Shown: positions 39,101-47,126 of the stretch, piece by piece
Layout: the number at the start of each line of letters is the position of its first letter
How positions within the stretch are numbered: position 1 is the first letter of the stretch
Assembly (NCBI GenBank): GCA_021323695.1
Contig: JAJPKN010000048.1
Span: forward strand, 1 to 64,000
Source: Actinomycetota bacterium
GTDB taxonomy: Bacteria; Actinomycetota; Acidimicrobiia; Acidimicrobiales; Palsa-688
Length of the DNA stretch: 64,000 bases
Reading direction: 5' to 3'
Position numbers and translations under genes: made by a program
Notes under the pieces: model-generated
The model's database searches: none
Told to the model about the DNA's origin: nothing
The model's input: the letters and a program-made list of their open reading frames with translations, nothing else

Positions 39101-40093
39101 GACTGGGACGTCACCGCCGCGGCACCCGGGCCGTCGTGCTCCGCCACCTCCGGCACCCACCCGGTCGCACAGTTCCCGGTCAGCCTGGCCTGGCCCTTGT
39201 CCTGCCCCGCCCCCCTGGTCACGGTCTCGTGGCTGTACCTCGGCCAGGCGTGGTCGGCCGACGCCTCCCTGGCCGCCTTCGTCCCGCCCACCACGACCTC
39301 AACCCCGGCCCCCGCCCCGCCCACAAGCGTGCCCGCTGCACCACCTCCCTCCCCGTCGCCCTCGACCACCCGGGCCCCCACCCAAGCCACCACCACGGCC
39401 GCGACCGCACCGGTGACCACGGCCCCGCCGACCACGGCACCGACCACCACCGGGGCCACGGGCACCACAACCACCACCACCACGGCTACCGGGCCAACGA
39501 CGACCACCGCCGCCTCGACCACCACGACCACCGGGGCGACCACCACCACTACTTCCGCCTCGACCACCACCACTGCCGCCCCGACCACCACCACCTCCCC
39601 GACCACCACGACCACCGGGGCGACCACCACCACTACTTCCGCCTCGACCACCACGACCACCGGGGCGACCACCACCACGACCACCGGGGCGACCACCACC
39701 ACTACTTCCGCCTCGACCACCACGACCACTGCCGCCCCGACCACCACGACCTCCTCGACCACCACGACCACCGCTCCGTCTTCCCCCGGCACCTCCGGGG
39801 CGGTGGGCGCAGCCCTGGTGGCCCGGCCGGGCACTGGCCAGGGACCGGGGGGCCCCGGCGTAGGGGCCACCGGCCAAGGGAGGCGGGAGCAGCCCTGGCC
39901 AGGGCTGCTGGTAGGCCTGGCCGGGCTGGCGGGCCTGGTTGGCCTGGCCCGGCTGGTAGCCGGGCTTGGGCGCCGGGCCCTGGGGGCTCGTCCCCACCCA
40001 GCCCCTTCGCGCCCAGGCCGTCCCACCGCCAAGCTGTGGCCCCCTAGCGGCGCCGGGGCTCAAGCCCACCTTGCACGGGAGGCAGCGACGTGA
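36191..40093 (+). CDS. Large Fn3-domain membrane protein (first gene of PFNA-type cluster)
   Basis: About 1300 residues. ATG at 36191 or GTG at 36182 (a 10-bp sequence, CGTGCCAGAG, is duplicated here). A membrane helix near residue 35-60 (WWGLVGGLAAVAALVGGLVW) is followed by a beta-rich, propeller-like external region to about 430 (GGSLVLDDYRPLTVVNLATG). Fibronectin type III modules lie around 535-630 and 635-735, with further beta domains to about 1035. Then comes a Thr/Pro/Ala-rich stalk and a C-terminal membrane helix near 1235-1260. Both ends appear to be in the membrane with an external loop between. It heads an operon with moxR, DUF58, transglutaminase-like and kinase genes; GTGA overlap with moxR. 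Confidence 0.8.
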   Translation: MRTPRASSPNGPRRLPGVPTFGLPSTGAPQAANFGWWGLVGGLAAVAALVGGLVWSAVTGLAPASERPRIFGGSLVLDDYRPLTVVNLATGSVTVQLVGVYAQVGASTYSQVQAVPTTQGTVLVNRLTGTFNLLGKDNYVLGPPVGGISLGPLAGLRAAVGLANGATSYIVRYGPHSTVSLVGPATAEAAAGAVARGSHLAVPPLGFAKLAGPAYPGPGTAATRSGALWLLEVGSPGCLLVRLAPSPRAPLGLSATTVARLPLRCARASLETTTAGTALALPGRVELFGGSGRLQVTMVPGTQAATAFLPVKGAGREAWFLARGPSGWTVFGTAGDRRAVGPSPLAAFGPASRPTVPALSGGRLYTLDQAQPGQPTLWTIDPATGAMRPLAGAPSYPAKSVTEKASFQGAEVLVDGPRVIFNNPGSLLAVVVFTDGSHAPVVIDKSDAVVVSAAGPGDVNVKAKGPKHHRPGAHRPRPPARHRSSPKGSPATTTSSTVPATVPPRLAPLPAQPAVQPISQQISCATTTEKPYQPQVTSVAPSDQSALVSWSYHLLSEQDCLPSTWAVTVSALGGAPQPAVPTQVVNGQQQLLVTGLRPGTEYQAVVTAYIAKQSTSSAPYMFRTTALGPGPPSRVTELADGRGGWLVSWEPCQGTRCNVPAARWRVVGTACGGSYVGQPPVLDVGGGQSSVTVNQGNDLGLLGSSLTFSVQGVSSAGLVGAPTSAGRCSQAWQPPDPADLRLLAAGLPAGGTVSAELSVAVAPGVPQAIALGGDQVEYTFEVAGKALGPTTSPQVEVTGLQPAKTYQATVSLSPLGHPQAAVSLTSPPFTQTLPWPRQLRMEVSALAGANASTGTAVASFPGLPPGSFEATGDVTCASVVAPVHGPVTHGQFTATIDLDQMGGPCRLSLRLDSALSPDPYGLPSPVLVAPFSIGSPPAYSFSALAASPCTSCRHLELYVSYSGSGQPAGTDWDVTAAAPGPSCSATSGTHPVAQFPVSLAWPLSCPAPLVTVSWLYLGQAWSADASLAAFVPPTTTSTPAPAPPTSVPAAPPPSPSPSTTRAPTQATTTAATAPVTTAPPTTAPTTTGATGTTTTTTTATGPTTTTAASTTTTTGATTTTTSASTTTTAAPTTTTSPTTTTTGATTTTTSASTTTTTGATTTTTTGATTTTTSASTTTTTAAPTTTTSSTTTTTAPSSPGTSGAVGAALVARPGTGQGPGGPGVGATGQGRREQPWPGLLVGLAGLAGLVGLARLVAGLGRRALGARPHPAPSRPGRPTAKLWPPSGAGAQAHLAREAAT
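39397..39777 (+). repeat. Thr-rich low-complexity repeat in the Fn3 gene
   Basis: About 380 bp of ACC/ACG-dominated codons with recurring longer units (GATTTTTSASTTTT-type peptides, DNA units near 60 bp). It encodes an extended Thr-rich stalk between the last beta domain and the C-terminal helix. Several antisense and shifted frames are open here purely from composition. Confidence 0.9.
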
Positions 40094-41124
40094 CCGCGAG
40101 CTCGCCCCTGACCGGTGCCTACGCCGGCGACCAGCCCCAACCTGGGGCTGCGCTCCTCCCCGGGGGCCCGGAGATGGCCAGGTTCGTACAGATGTTCGAA
40201 AGCCTGGTGGCCAACGTCACCAAGGTGCTCCACGGCAAGGAAACGGTGGTCCGCTCGGCCCTGGCCTGCATCCTGGCTGAAGGCCACCTGCTGATCGAAG
40301 ACGTCCCCGGCGTCGGCAAGACAACCCTGGCCCGGGCCATCTGCAAGTCCGTCAACCTCACCTGGAACCGGGTGCAGTTCACCCCCGACCTCCTGCCCAG
40401 CGACATCACGGGGGTCACCGTGTTCGACCAGGCCACGTCCACCTTCAGCTTCCGCCCCGGCCCCGTGTTCGCCAACGTCGTCTTGGGCGACGAGATCAAC
40501 CGGGCCTCCCCCAAGACCCAGTCGGCCCTGCTCGAAGTCATGCAGGAACAGACCGTGTCCACCGACGCCACCGTCTACCCGGTCCCCCGGCCCTTCATCG
40601 TGATCGCCACCCAGAACCCGATCGACCTGGAAGGGACCTACGTGCTACCCGAGGCCCAGCTCGACCGCTTCTTGATGCGCTTGTCCATCGGGTACCCGCC
40701 GCCCGAAGCAGAAGCCGAGGTGCTGCGCACCGAGCGGGACTCCCCCAGCGTCGACGAGCTGAGCCCGGTCATGGGCCGCGACGACCTGCTCTGGATGATC
40801 GAACTGGTGAAGCGCTCGGTCGAGGTGTCCCTGCCCATCGAGCACTACATCGTTGCCATCTGCGCCCACACCCGCGGCATGGCCGAAGTCCGCCTGGGCG
40901 TCTCCCCTCGGGGCGCCCTCGCCCTCCTGCGGGCGGCGCGAGTGGTGGCGGCCGCCACCGGGCGGCCGTTCGTGACCCCTGACGACGTCCAAGCGGTGGC
41001 CGTCGCCACCCTCGCCCACAGGGTCGTCCTGCGCCCCGACGCCGAGGTGCAGGGCCGGACGGCCGCCGAGGTCGTCACCCGGGCGGTGCAGTCGGTGCCC
41101 GTACCCCGAGCGGTCCTCCGCTAG
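40090..41124 (+). CDS. MoxR-family AAA+ ATPase
   Basis: A 344-residue MoxR AAA+ protein. Walker A in LIEDVPGVGKTTLARAI, Walker B VVLGDEINRASPKTQSALLE, sensor 1 in FIVIATQNPIDLEGTYVLPEAQLDRF, and the C-terminal lid (VSPRGALALLRAARVVAAATGRPFVTPDDV) are all canonical. MoxR ATPases act as chaperone-like factors for partner proteins, usually with VWA or DUF58 proteins encoded next door, as here. GTG start with GTGA overlap to the Fn3 gene. Confidence 0.92.
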   Translation: MTASSPLTGAYAGDQPQPGAALLPGGPEMARFVQMFESLVANVTKVLHGKETVVRSALACILAEGHLLIEDVPGVGKTTLARAICKSVNLTWNRVQFTPDLLPSDITGVTVFDQATSTFSFRPGPVFANVVLGDEINRASPKTQSALLEVMQEQTVSTDATVYPVPRPFIVIATQNPIDLEGTYVLPEAQLDRFLMRLSIGYPPPEAEAEVLRTERDSPSVDELSPVMGRDDLLWMIELVKRSVEVSLPIEHYIVAICAHTRGMAEVRLGVSPRGALALLRAARVVAAATGRPFVTPDDVQAVAVATLAHRVVLRPDAEVQGRTAAEVVTRAVQSVPVPRAVLR

Positions 41125-41166
41125 CGAAGGGGCTGCCGTGGTAGTGCGCCTGCGAGGCCCCCAACC

Positions 41167-42345
41167 GTGACCCCTCTGGGCTGGGGAGCTAGCGCCGTTG
41201 GGGTAGCCATGGCCGTGGCCGGCGCCGGCCTCCGCTGGGCCCCGCTTTGCGTCCTGGGGATTGGGCTGGTCCTGCTGGCCGCGGGCGCGCGGTTGTACGT
41301 GGCCCGCCCCAGCCGGGTGAGCCTGGAGCGTTCCGTGGAACCGGCGCGGGTGGAAAAGGGCCAGCCGGCCATTGCCGTCATCCGGGCAACGAACGGCTCG
41401 TGGCACACCTTGTCGGGTGTGGTGATGGAGCAGCGCCTGGGAGACCTCGTCTACCGAGCCGAGCTGCCCAGGCTGCGCCCCGGGGAGGCTTGCCTGCGGA
41501 CCTACCGGTTGCCAACTTCCCGGCGGGGCACCTACCAAGTCGGCCCGGTGGAGTTCCCCAGGGCAGACCCCTTCGGGCTGTGCCGCCGGGTGCGGGCGCT
41601 GGGCGACCCGCAGGTCATTTCCGTGCACCCGAGGTCACTGCCCCTGCGCCCGTTGCCTTCAGGCGTGTCGCGCAACCTCGAAGGGCCGTCGAGCGACATG
41701 TCGCCCCTCGGGACCGTGACGTTCCACCGCCTCCGGGAGTACGTGGTGGGCGACGACCTGCGCAACGTGCACTGGCCCTCAACTGCCCGGGTGGGCAAGC
41801 TGGTGGTCCGCCAGTACGTCGACACCGCCCAGCCCAGCACGGTCGTCCTGGTCGACCTGCGGCCGGCCGTGTACTCCCCGGAGACATTCGAAGAGGCGAT
41901 GGACGTCGCCGCCTCGGTGGTGACCTCGATGTCCGCCAACCGGGCCCCGGTAGAGATCCGCACCACCGCTTCGGCCCGGGTCGGGGGGCGCGCCAGCCAG
42001 GGCCCGGCAGCACTGGTCGACTACCTCACCGACCTGGCTCCCGATGCTGGCGGCGACCTCACGGCCCAGCTCCTGGCCCTGCGCCACGACCGGGGTGGCA
42101 GCGCGCTGGTCGTCGTCACCGGGGCCTTGGACCTGGCGGACCTGCCCGCAATGGCCGGCCTGGCCCGGCGGTTCGACCACGTCTTGGTTGCCTCGTTGGT
42201 GCCCAGGCCCACCCCCGCGCCCACCTACCCGGGAGTGAGCGTGCTGGTCGCCGCCACCGCCGCCGAGCTGGCCATGGCCTGGGACCACCACCTGGCCCGG
42301 GCCGGGGGCGAGTGCCCGGCCGCAGTTGGCCAAGGACGGCCGTGA
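41167..42345 (+). CDS. DUF58-domain membrane protein
   Basis: A 392-residue protein with two N-terminal membrane helices (about 5-45) and an extracytoplasmic or cytoplasmic beta region. The DUF58 signature RLREYVVGDDLRNVHWPSTAR is near residue 195, followed by a VWA-like part (STVVLVDLRPAVY). It is the usual partner of the MoxR ATPase. GTG start 42 bp after moxR; GTGA overlap with the next gene. Confidence 0.87.
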   Translation: MTPLGWGASAVGVAMAVAGAGLRWAPLCVLGIGLVLLAAGARLYVARPSRVSLERSVEPARVEKGQPAIAVIRATNGSWHTLSGVVMEQRLGDLVYRAELPRLRPGEACLRTYRLPTSRRGTYQVGPVEFPRADPFGLCRRVRALGDPQVISVHPRSLPLRPLPSGVSRNLEGPSSDMSPLGTVTFHRLREYVVGDDLRNVHWPSTARVGKLVVRQYVDTAQPSTVVLVDLRPAVYSPETFEEAMDVAASVVTSMSANRAPVEIRTTASARVGGRASQGPAALVDYLTDLAPDAGGDLTAQLLALRHDRGGSALVVVTGALDLADLPAMAGLARRFDHVLVASLVPRPTPAPTYPGVSVLVAATAAELAMAWDHHLARAGGECPAAVGQGRP

Positions 42346-44891
42346 CCAGGGCCACCCCGCCCGCAGCCCTGCCCGGTGCCTTGGCCGGGGGTGGGGCCTC
42401 GCCGGGCCGGGTCGCCTGGCTCGTCTGGGCCCCCCTGGTGCTCGCCGACGCCCTGGCCGCCTCCTTGGCGGCCACACCCTGGCTGCGGGCCTACGACGTG
42501 GCCCATGCACCCCTGCTCCTGGCCCTGGCGGCCGGCCTCCCCGTCCCGGTCGCCGCGGTCACGACCGGCTGGCTGCGCTTCCGCCCCCTTTCCTCCTACG
42601 GGGTGTCGGCCATCGCCCTGGCTACGCTGCTGGCCTGCGCCAGCTCCTTTGACCTCCACAGCCTGTGGGTGGGTGCCATCCGGGTGCCGGCCGAGCTGCT
42701 CACCGAGATCCTGCCCCTTGGGGGCGGGCCGTACCTGCTGGTCGCCCCCATGGTCGTGACCTGGGTGGCGTCCGCGGCCTCGGCCGAGGTGCTGCTGCGC
42801 CCGCTGCGACCGGCAGCAGTGGGGCTGGCTGTCCCCCTGGGGTCTTTCCTCTTCGCCTTCGCCGCCACCACTTCAGCCCCCCAGGGCGAAGAGATCCCAG
42901 CATCGGCGGCCCTGCTGGGTGCCACCGCCCTCAGCGCCCTGGCCCGCCAGGCGGTGCTCAGCCATGGCCTCGCCCGCGCTCAGGCCTTCAGCGCCCCCAG
43001 CGCCACTCCCCGCGCCTCCCAGCCGGGGCGGCACCGGCTCCCCTGGAGGCCCGCCGTGGCCACCCTGGGCGCCGCCGGGTTGGCCGCTGCCCTGGCCTAC
43101 GTGGTCCCCGCAGTGCCGGCCCTCGCCTCCCGGCCGGCGGTCCTGGCCCGCCCGAGCCAGCTCCTGTCCGGGACGGTGGTGGACCCGGTCAGCGCCATGG
43201 CTGCCCTCAGCCAGGCCCGGGTGAAAGGCAAGCCGTTCGATGTCCTGTCTGTCAGTACCAACCGTCCCTGGAGCGGCTACGTCGCCGTCGCCATCTTGGA
43301 CGACTACGACGGTGGGAGCTGGTCGTTCACCTCGACCTTCCGCCCCACCGGGGGACGCGTGCCGCCCGGGCCGGGCGCAGCCGGGCCCGCCCCACCCGGG
43401 ACCAGCCTCCTCAGCCAGCGCTACGTGCTGGAGCACCCGATCGGCCTCCCCTTCCTACCTCAGGTCGACCGGCCCGCTCAGGTGGGGGGGCCGGCGCTGG
43501 AGGTGGACGCCACCACCGGGATGCTGGCCGCCCAGGATCGTGCACCTCTCGCCTACAGCGTCTTGTCCCAGGCCCCCGAGCTCACCCTCCCCGAGCTCCC
43601 GTCGGGAGCGGAGCTGGCCACGGGCAGTTCTGTCCCTGGTGGCCAACAACCGGCGTACACGTCGCTGCCGCTGGGGTCGGCCAAAGACATAGCGGCAGCG
43701 GTGCGCTTCGCCGTCAACCTGACCGGTGCCCCGCCAACCGCGTCGCTCACCTTCCTCCAAGACCTGGCTGGGGCCCTGCGGGACCGAGAGCGGCGGCTCA
43801 GCCTGTCGCCTGCCCAGCCCCGCTCGGTGCCAAAGAGCCCTGCCCGCCAGCCAAGCGCCCCGCCACCGCTGACGGGCACCTCGCTCGCCCAAGTGATCAA
43901 CGCCGTCACGGTGTACCAGGCCGCCACCCCGGAACAGTTCGCCACCTTCTTTGCTGCGGTAGCCCGGTACCTGGGGGTGCCGGTCCGCCTGGTCACGGGC
44001 CTGCGCGTCCCGGCTGCCGCCCGGCGGGCAGCCCCCCTTGGCGCCGGTACCTACAACCTCACCAACACCGACGCCTGGACCTGGGACGAGATCCCGGTGG
44101 CGGGCTACGGCTGGGTCGTGGCCGACCCCACCCCCCTGGCCACCACCTCCAACGTCTCCGCGCCGGCTGAGCCGGTGCGGGCGGCCACACCGTCCAAGCC
44201 CAACCAAGCCACCGCCCAGCCCAGCGCTCAGGCGGCCCACGCCTTGGCCCCCCGCGTAGGGCTGCCAAACCACAGGCGAGCAACCATGGACTGGGCCGTG
44301 TGGCTGGGCGCCGGCCTACCGGTGGCAGCCGTGCTGGCGGCCCTGGCTGGCCTGTTCGGCCTCCCGGCTGCTCGGCGGCGGCTGCGCCGCCTGGCCCGCT
44401 ACCGCCCGGACGACCCGGCGTGGCTGGCGGCCGGGGCCTGGCTGGAGCTGTTGGACGGGCTCGGGCGCCTGGGGTTGGCCTTGCCACCGTCGGCCACCAG
44501 CAGCGAGGTGGTGTCCCAGGTGGCCAGCCACTTCGGGGAGGCAGCGGCCCCACCGGCCAGGTTCGTGGCCAGCGTCGCCGACCAAGCGCTGTACTGCACC
44601 CGCTGGCCGCTCGACGAGCACTGGGCCCGGCTCGGCTGGAGCACCCAGCAACGCCTCTGCCGCGACCTGCGCCAGTCGGTGGGCCGCCGGCGCCGGCTGC
44701 GTTCCCTTGTGCTGGTAGGCACGGCGGCACCCCACCCCGGCACCGCCCGCCCGACGGGCCGCAAGGCGAGAGGCGGCGGCTCCCCCGGCGCCCAGCTGCC
44801 GGGCCCCGGGGACCGGCTGAGCGCCTACCGGCCCAGCGCCTACGACCGGCCAAGCGCCCACCGGCCACGACCGGGCGAAGGGCGGCGCTGA
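42342..44891 (+). CDS. Transglutaminase-like membrane protein with altered catalytic residues
   Basis: An 849-residue protein starting at GTG 42342 (overlapping the DUF58 TGA; longer frames upstream are shadows). Six or so membrane helices occupy residues 15-275. An extracytoplasmic part follows, with the transglutaminase-like core at about 520-600. The alignment block TPEQFATFFAAVARYLGVPV has Pro where the Cys nucleophile belongs. TNTDAWTWDEIPVAGYGWV has Asp in place of the His; the final Asp in ADPTP remains. Another helix (about 650-672) and a cytoplasmic, basic tail follow. Domain order is as in TgpA-type proteins (DUF3488-transglutaminase-DUF4129). The role is therefore probably structural or binding rather than crosslinking. 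Confidence 0.82.
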   Translation: MTRATPPAALPGALAGGGASPGRVAWLVWAPLVLADALAASLAATPWLRAYDVAHAPLLLALAAGLPVPVAAVTTGWLRFRPLSSYGVSAIALATLLACASSFDLHSLWVGAIRVPAELLTEILPLGGGPYLLVAPMVVTWVASAASAEVLLRPLRPAAVGLAVPLGSFLFAFAATTSAPQGEEIPASAALLGATALSALARQAVLSHGLARAQAFSAPSATPRASQPGRHRLPWRPAVATLGAAGLAAALAYVVPAVPALASRPAVLARPSQLLSGTVVDPVSAMAALSQARVKGKPFDVLSVSTNRPWSGYVAVAILDDYDGGSWSFTSTFRPTGGRVPPGPGAAGPAPPGTSLLSQRYVLEHPIGLPFLPQVDRPAQVGGPALEVDATTGMLAAQDRAPLAYSVLSQAPELTLPELPSGAELATGSSVPGGQQPAYTSLPLGSAKDIAAAVRFAVNLTGAPPTASLTFLQDLAGALRDRERRLSLSPAQPRSVPKSPARQPSAPPPLTGTSLAQVINAVTVYQAATPEQFATFFAAVARYLGVPVRLVTGLRVPAAARRAAPLGAGTYNLTNTDAWTWDEIPVAGYGWVVADPTPLATTSNVSAPAEPVRAATPSKPNQATAQPSAQAAHALAPRVGLPNHRRATMDWAVWLGAGLPVAAVLAALAGLFGLPAARRRLRRLARYRPDDPAWLAAGAWLELLDGLGRLGLALPPSATSSEVVSQVASHFGEAAAPPARFVASVADQALYCTRWPLDEHWARLGWSTQQRLCRDLRQSVGRRRRLRSLVLVGTAAPHPGTARPTGRKARGGGSPGAQLPGPGDRLSAYRPSAYDRPSAHRPRPGEGRR

Positions 44892-44892
44892 G

Positions 44893-46572
44893 TTGCCCTG
44901 GAGGAGCGGCCGAGGCCCGCTTGCCCGCCTGCCCAAGGAACAAGGGGCCCTGGGCAGCCGCAAGCCAGGCCATGGCGGCCCGGCCCCGGGCGGCCTGCCC
45001 GCCTCGTTGCCCGGGTACGCCAACGTCTCGGAGATCGCCACCGGTACCTTCGCCACTGTCTACCGGGCCACCGAGCTCGGCACCGGCCGCCCCGTCGCCC
45101 TCAAGGTGCTGAAGGTGGCCGACACCTCACGGCACATGGTCGAGGTCTTCAACCAGGAACTGGGGGCACTGTCCCGGCTGAGCCACCACCCCAACGTGAC
45201 CACCCTGTACCGCACGTTCCTCACACCCGAGGGCCGGCCCGTGCTCGTGCTCGAGCTGTGCAAGGGCTCCCTGGCCCAACGCGCCCGCCACGACGGCCCC
45301 CTGCCCCCGGCCGAGGTAGTAGAGGTGGGGGTCAAGATCGCCGGGGCGCTGGCGACCGCCCACCGCTCGGGGCTCCTGCACCGGGACATGAAGCCCCAGA
45401 ACATCTTGGTCTCCCAGTTCGACGAGCCCGTCCTGGCCGATTTCGGCGTCGCCACCTTGCAGGTGGCGGCCCAGTCCACCGAGGGCATCTTCGGCTTCAC
45501 AACCCTGCACGCTCCCCCCGAAGCCCTGGAGGGCCAACCGCTTTCCCCTTCGTCCGACATCTACGGCCTGGCGTCGTCCATGTACCAGCTCCTGGTCGGC
45601 CGCGGCCCCTTCGCCGCTTTCGACGGCGAAGCACCTGCCTCGGTCATCCTGCGCATCCTGCGCGACCCCGCCCCCCGGGCGCCGGCCACCACTGTGCCGG
45701 TGGCGCTGGCCGACCTGCTCGAAGAGGCCTTGGCCAAGGACCCCGGGCGGCGGCCCCAGAGCGCGGTGGACTTTGCCGAGGCCTTGCGAGAGGTCCAGGC
45801 AGCCGCGGGCTGGCCTGTCACTCCTTATGTGGTCTGGGGCACCGATGCTGGGGCCGCTGACGCAGGGCCAGCTCATGCGGGGCCAGCTCGTGCGGGGGCC
45901 GCTGCCGGGCCCAGTGCAGCGCCCTCCGGCCCCGAGGGCCACGGGGAGCCTCCGGCGGCGGGCACCCCGGTGCATGTCCCAGTACCCCAGGCTCACGCCC
46001 GGCCCATCCCCGCACTGCCCAGCGCGCCGGAGCAGCCCGCCCCGGTACCACCCAGGGCCCCGGCGCCGCCCAGCGCCCCGGCAGCGCCAAGCGCCCCGGC
46101 AGCGCCGCCGCGGCCAGGCCCTGCAGCTCTACCGCCACGATCGGTAGTGGCCCCGCCCACCGCCAGGCGCAACGTGGTGCCACCCGCCCCTCGCCCCCCC
46201 ACCCCGGCGCCGGGCCCACCTGGGCCGCAGCCGCCGCCCCCGGGCCGGGGCACCTACGCGGCGGCCTCCTCCTACGACATGTCGCCCGGGCCACAGGAGT
46301 TCTTCGCCCGCCCCGAGGCTGGGGCCACGCGACCACGGGTGGGGCCGCAGCCGATGGCGGAGCCATCCACCTGGGGCGGCGCCCTCCCCGGCCCACGGGA
46401 CTGGGCCGCGCCGGGCTGGCCGTCCCTGCCGGCAGGAGATGGTGCCTCCCCGCCCAAGCGTGGGAGGCCTTGGGGCGCCCCCCTGGCCCGGTGGCTCCTG
46501 CCCACAGTTGCAGCGGCGGCGCTCGGCATATTGATCGGGCTCGCCATCGCCACTTTCCTCTTGCACACCTGA
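44893..46572 (+). CDS. Ser/Thr protein kinase with C-terminal membrane anchor
   Basis: A 559-residue Hanks-type kinase (TTG start at 44893, immediately after the previous stop). The nucleotide loop IATGTFATVYRA has Ala at two Gly positions. Lys71 (VALKVLK), Glu in VFNQELG, catalytic LLHRDMKPQNIL, LADFGVAT and HAPPEAL are intact, so activity is expected. After residue 300 comes a 200-residue Pro/Ala/Gly-rich linker. One membrane helix (about 530-554) follows, and the chain ends five residues after it (no PASTA or other sensor domain). The kinase thus faces the cytoplasm with no external part. Last gene of the PFNA-type operon. Confidence 0.9.
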   Translation: MPWRSGRGPLARLPKEQGALGSRKPGHGGPAPGGLPASLPGYANVSEIATGTFATVYRATELGTGRPVALKVLKVADTSRHMVEVFNQELGALSRLSHHPNVTTLYRTFLTPEGRPVLVLELCKGSLAQRARHDGPLPPAEVVEVGVKIAGALATAHRSGLLHRDMKPQNILVSQFDEPVLADFGVATLQVAAQSTEGIFGFTTLHAPPEALEGQPLSPSSDIYGLASSMYQLLVGRGPFAAFDGEAPASVILRILRDPAPRAPATTVPVALADLLEEALAKDPGRRPQSAVDFAEALREVQAAAGWPVTPYVVWGTDAGAADAGPAHAGPARAGAAAGPSAAPSGPEGHGEPPAAGTPVHVPVPQAHARPIPALPSAPEQPAPVPPRAPAPPSAPAAPSAPAAPPRPGPAALPPRSVVAPPTARRNVVPPAPRPPTPAPGPPGPQPPPPGRGTYAAASSYDMSPGPQEFFARPEAGATRPRVGPQPMAEPSTWGGALPGPRDWAAPGWPSLPAGDGASPPKRGRPWGAPLARWLLPTVAAAALGILIGLAIATFLLHT

Positions 46573-46594
46573 CGAGCAGGGCAACCCGCGCCCG

Positions 46595-46623
46595 GGCACC
46601 GGCTACCGGCAGCACCCGGTGCC
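46595..46623 (+). terminator. Candidate stem-loop after the kinase gene
   Basis: A perfect 8-bp inverted repeat GGCACCGG / CCGGTGCC with a 13-nt loop begins about 23 bp after the kinase stop. No T-run follows, so this is only a possible terminator of the PFNA-type operon. Confidence 0.4.
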
Positions 46624-46770
46624 AGCAGGTCGCCGCAACTCATGTGCCGCCGCCTGCGGGAGCTGCCTCGCTTCGCCTGACCTGACCTGAGCAACCGCCC
46701 GCTCGGCACTTTTCCTTCGCGCCGTCTCGAGGGCCCGGCCGACCAGGCGGTAGATGAAACTGAGGGGCAC
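46603..46770 (-). pseudogene. Possible N-terminal remnant of an integrase-core transposase
   Basis: A 55-codon frame from GTG 46770 begins MPLSFIYRLVGRALETARRK, reminiscent of the N-terminus of actinobacterial IS481/IS3-like integrase transposases (FLYRLVRRV-type). The rest of such a protein is missing. Similarity is from memory of the pattern only. It lies beside a second IS remnant in the same 550-bp gap, which holds no intact gene. Confidence 0.3.
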
Positions 46771-46833
46771 GGCGGGCGAGGCTGGCCGCGCAGGTCTGTC
46801 TTGGTCAAGCCGGTGACCGGACAGTTCGGCCCT

Positions 46834-47031
46834 TCAAGCCCCAGCCTGTACCCGCCAGCGGCATAACGGACAGTAGGCACATCGCTTGGTCGGCTCGAGG
46901 TACACCACGACCTCGCCGATGCCCTCCTCCGGGCCGAGCACGACGAGGCCCGGCAGTCCCAGCAGCTTCTCCCTCAGCCCGGTACCGTCGCTCACCGTCA
47001 GGGGCCTCTTTCGTTGAGTGGCTGCGATCAC
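46834..47031 (-). pseudogene. ISL3-family transposase N-terminal remnant
   Basis: A 65-residue frame reads LREKLLGLPGLVVLG, an acidic stretch, VVVYLEPTKRCAYCPLC, and then stops. This is the start of ISL3 transposases (short leader, LLGLPGL, beta hairpin, zinc-binding CPxCG), of which the remaining 350 or so residues are absent. No terminal inverted repeats were found. The remnant sits at the border between the kinase operon and the lower-GC island, and suggests past IS-mediated rearrangement there. Confidence 0.6.
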
Positions 47032-47126
47032 CGCAACGATGGCGAGGCCCCTGTCCTCGGTGGTAGATGGTCAGCCCGTCTCGCGGGGGTTGCCGGCTCC
47101 ACGCAAGAGGCTCCATGCTCCGTCAT

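Noticed and set aside
39070-40032. Antisense Val-rich frame over the Thr-rich repeat
   Set aside because: A product of the ACC/GGT repeat composition, which opens several frames.
41247-42341. Upstream extension of the transglutaminase-like frame across DUF58
   Set aside because: Out-of-frame shadow of DUF58; the membrane helices and GTGA overlap place the true start at 42342.
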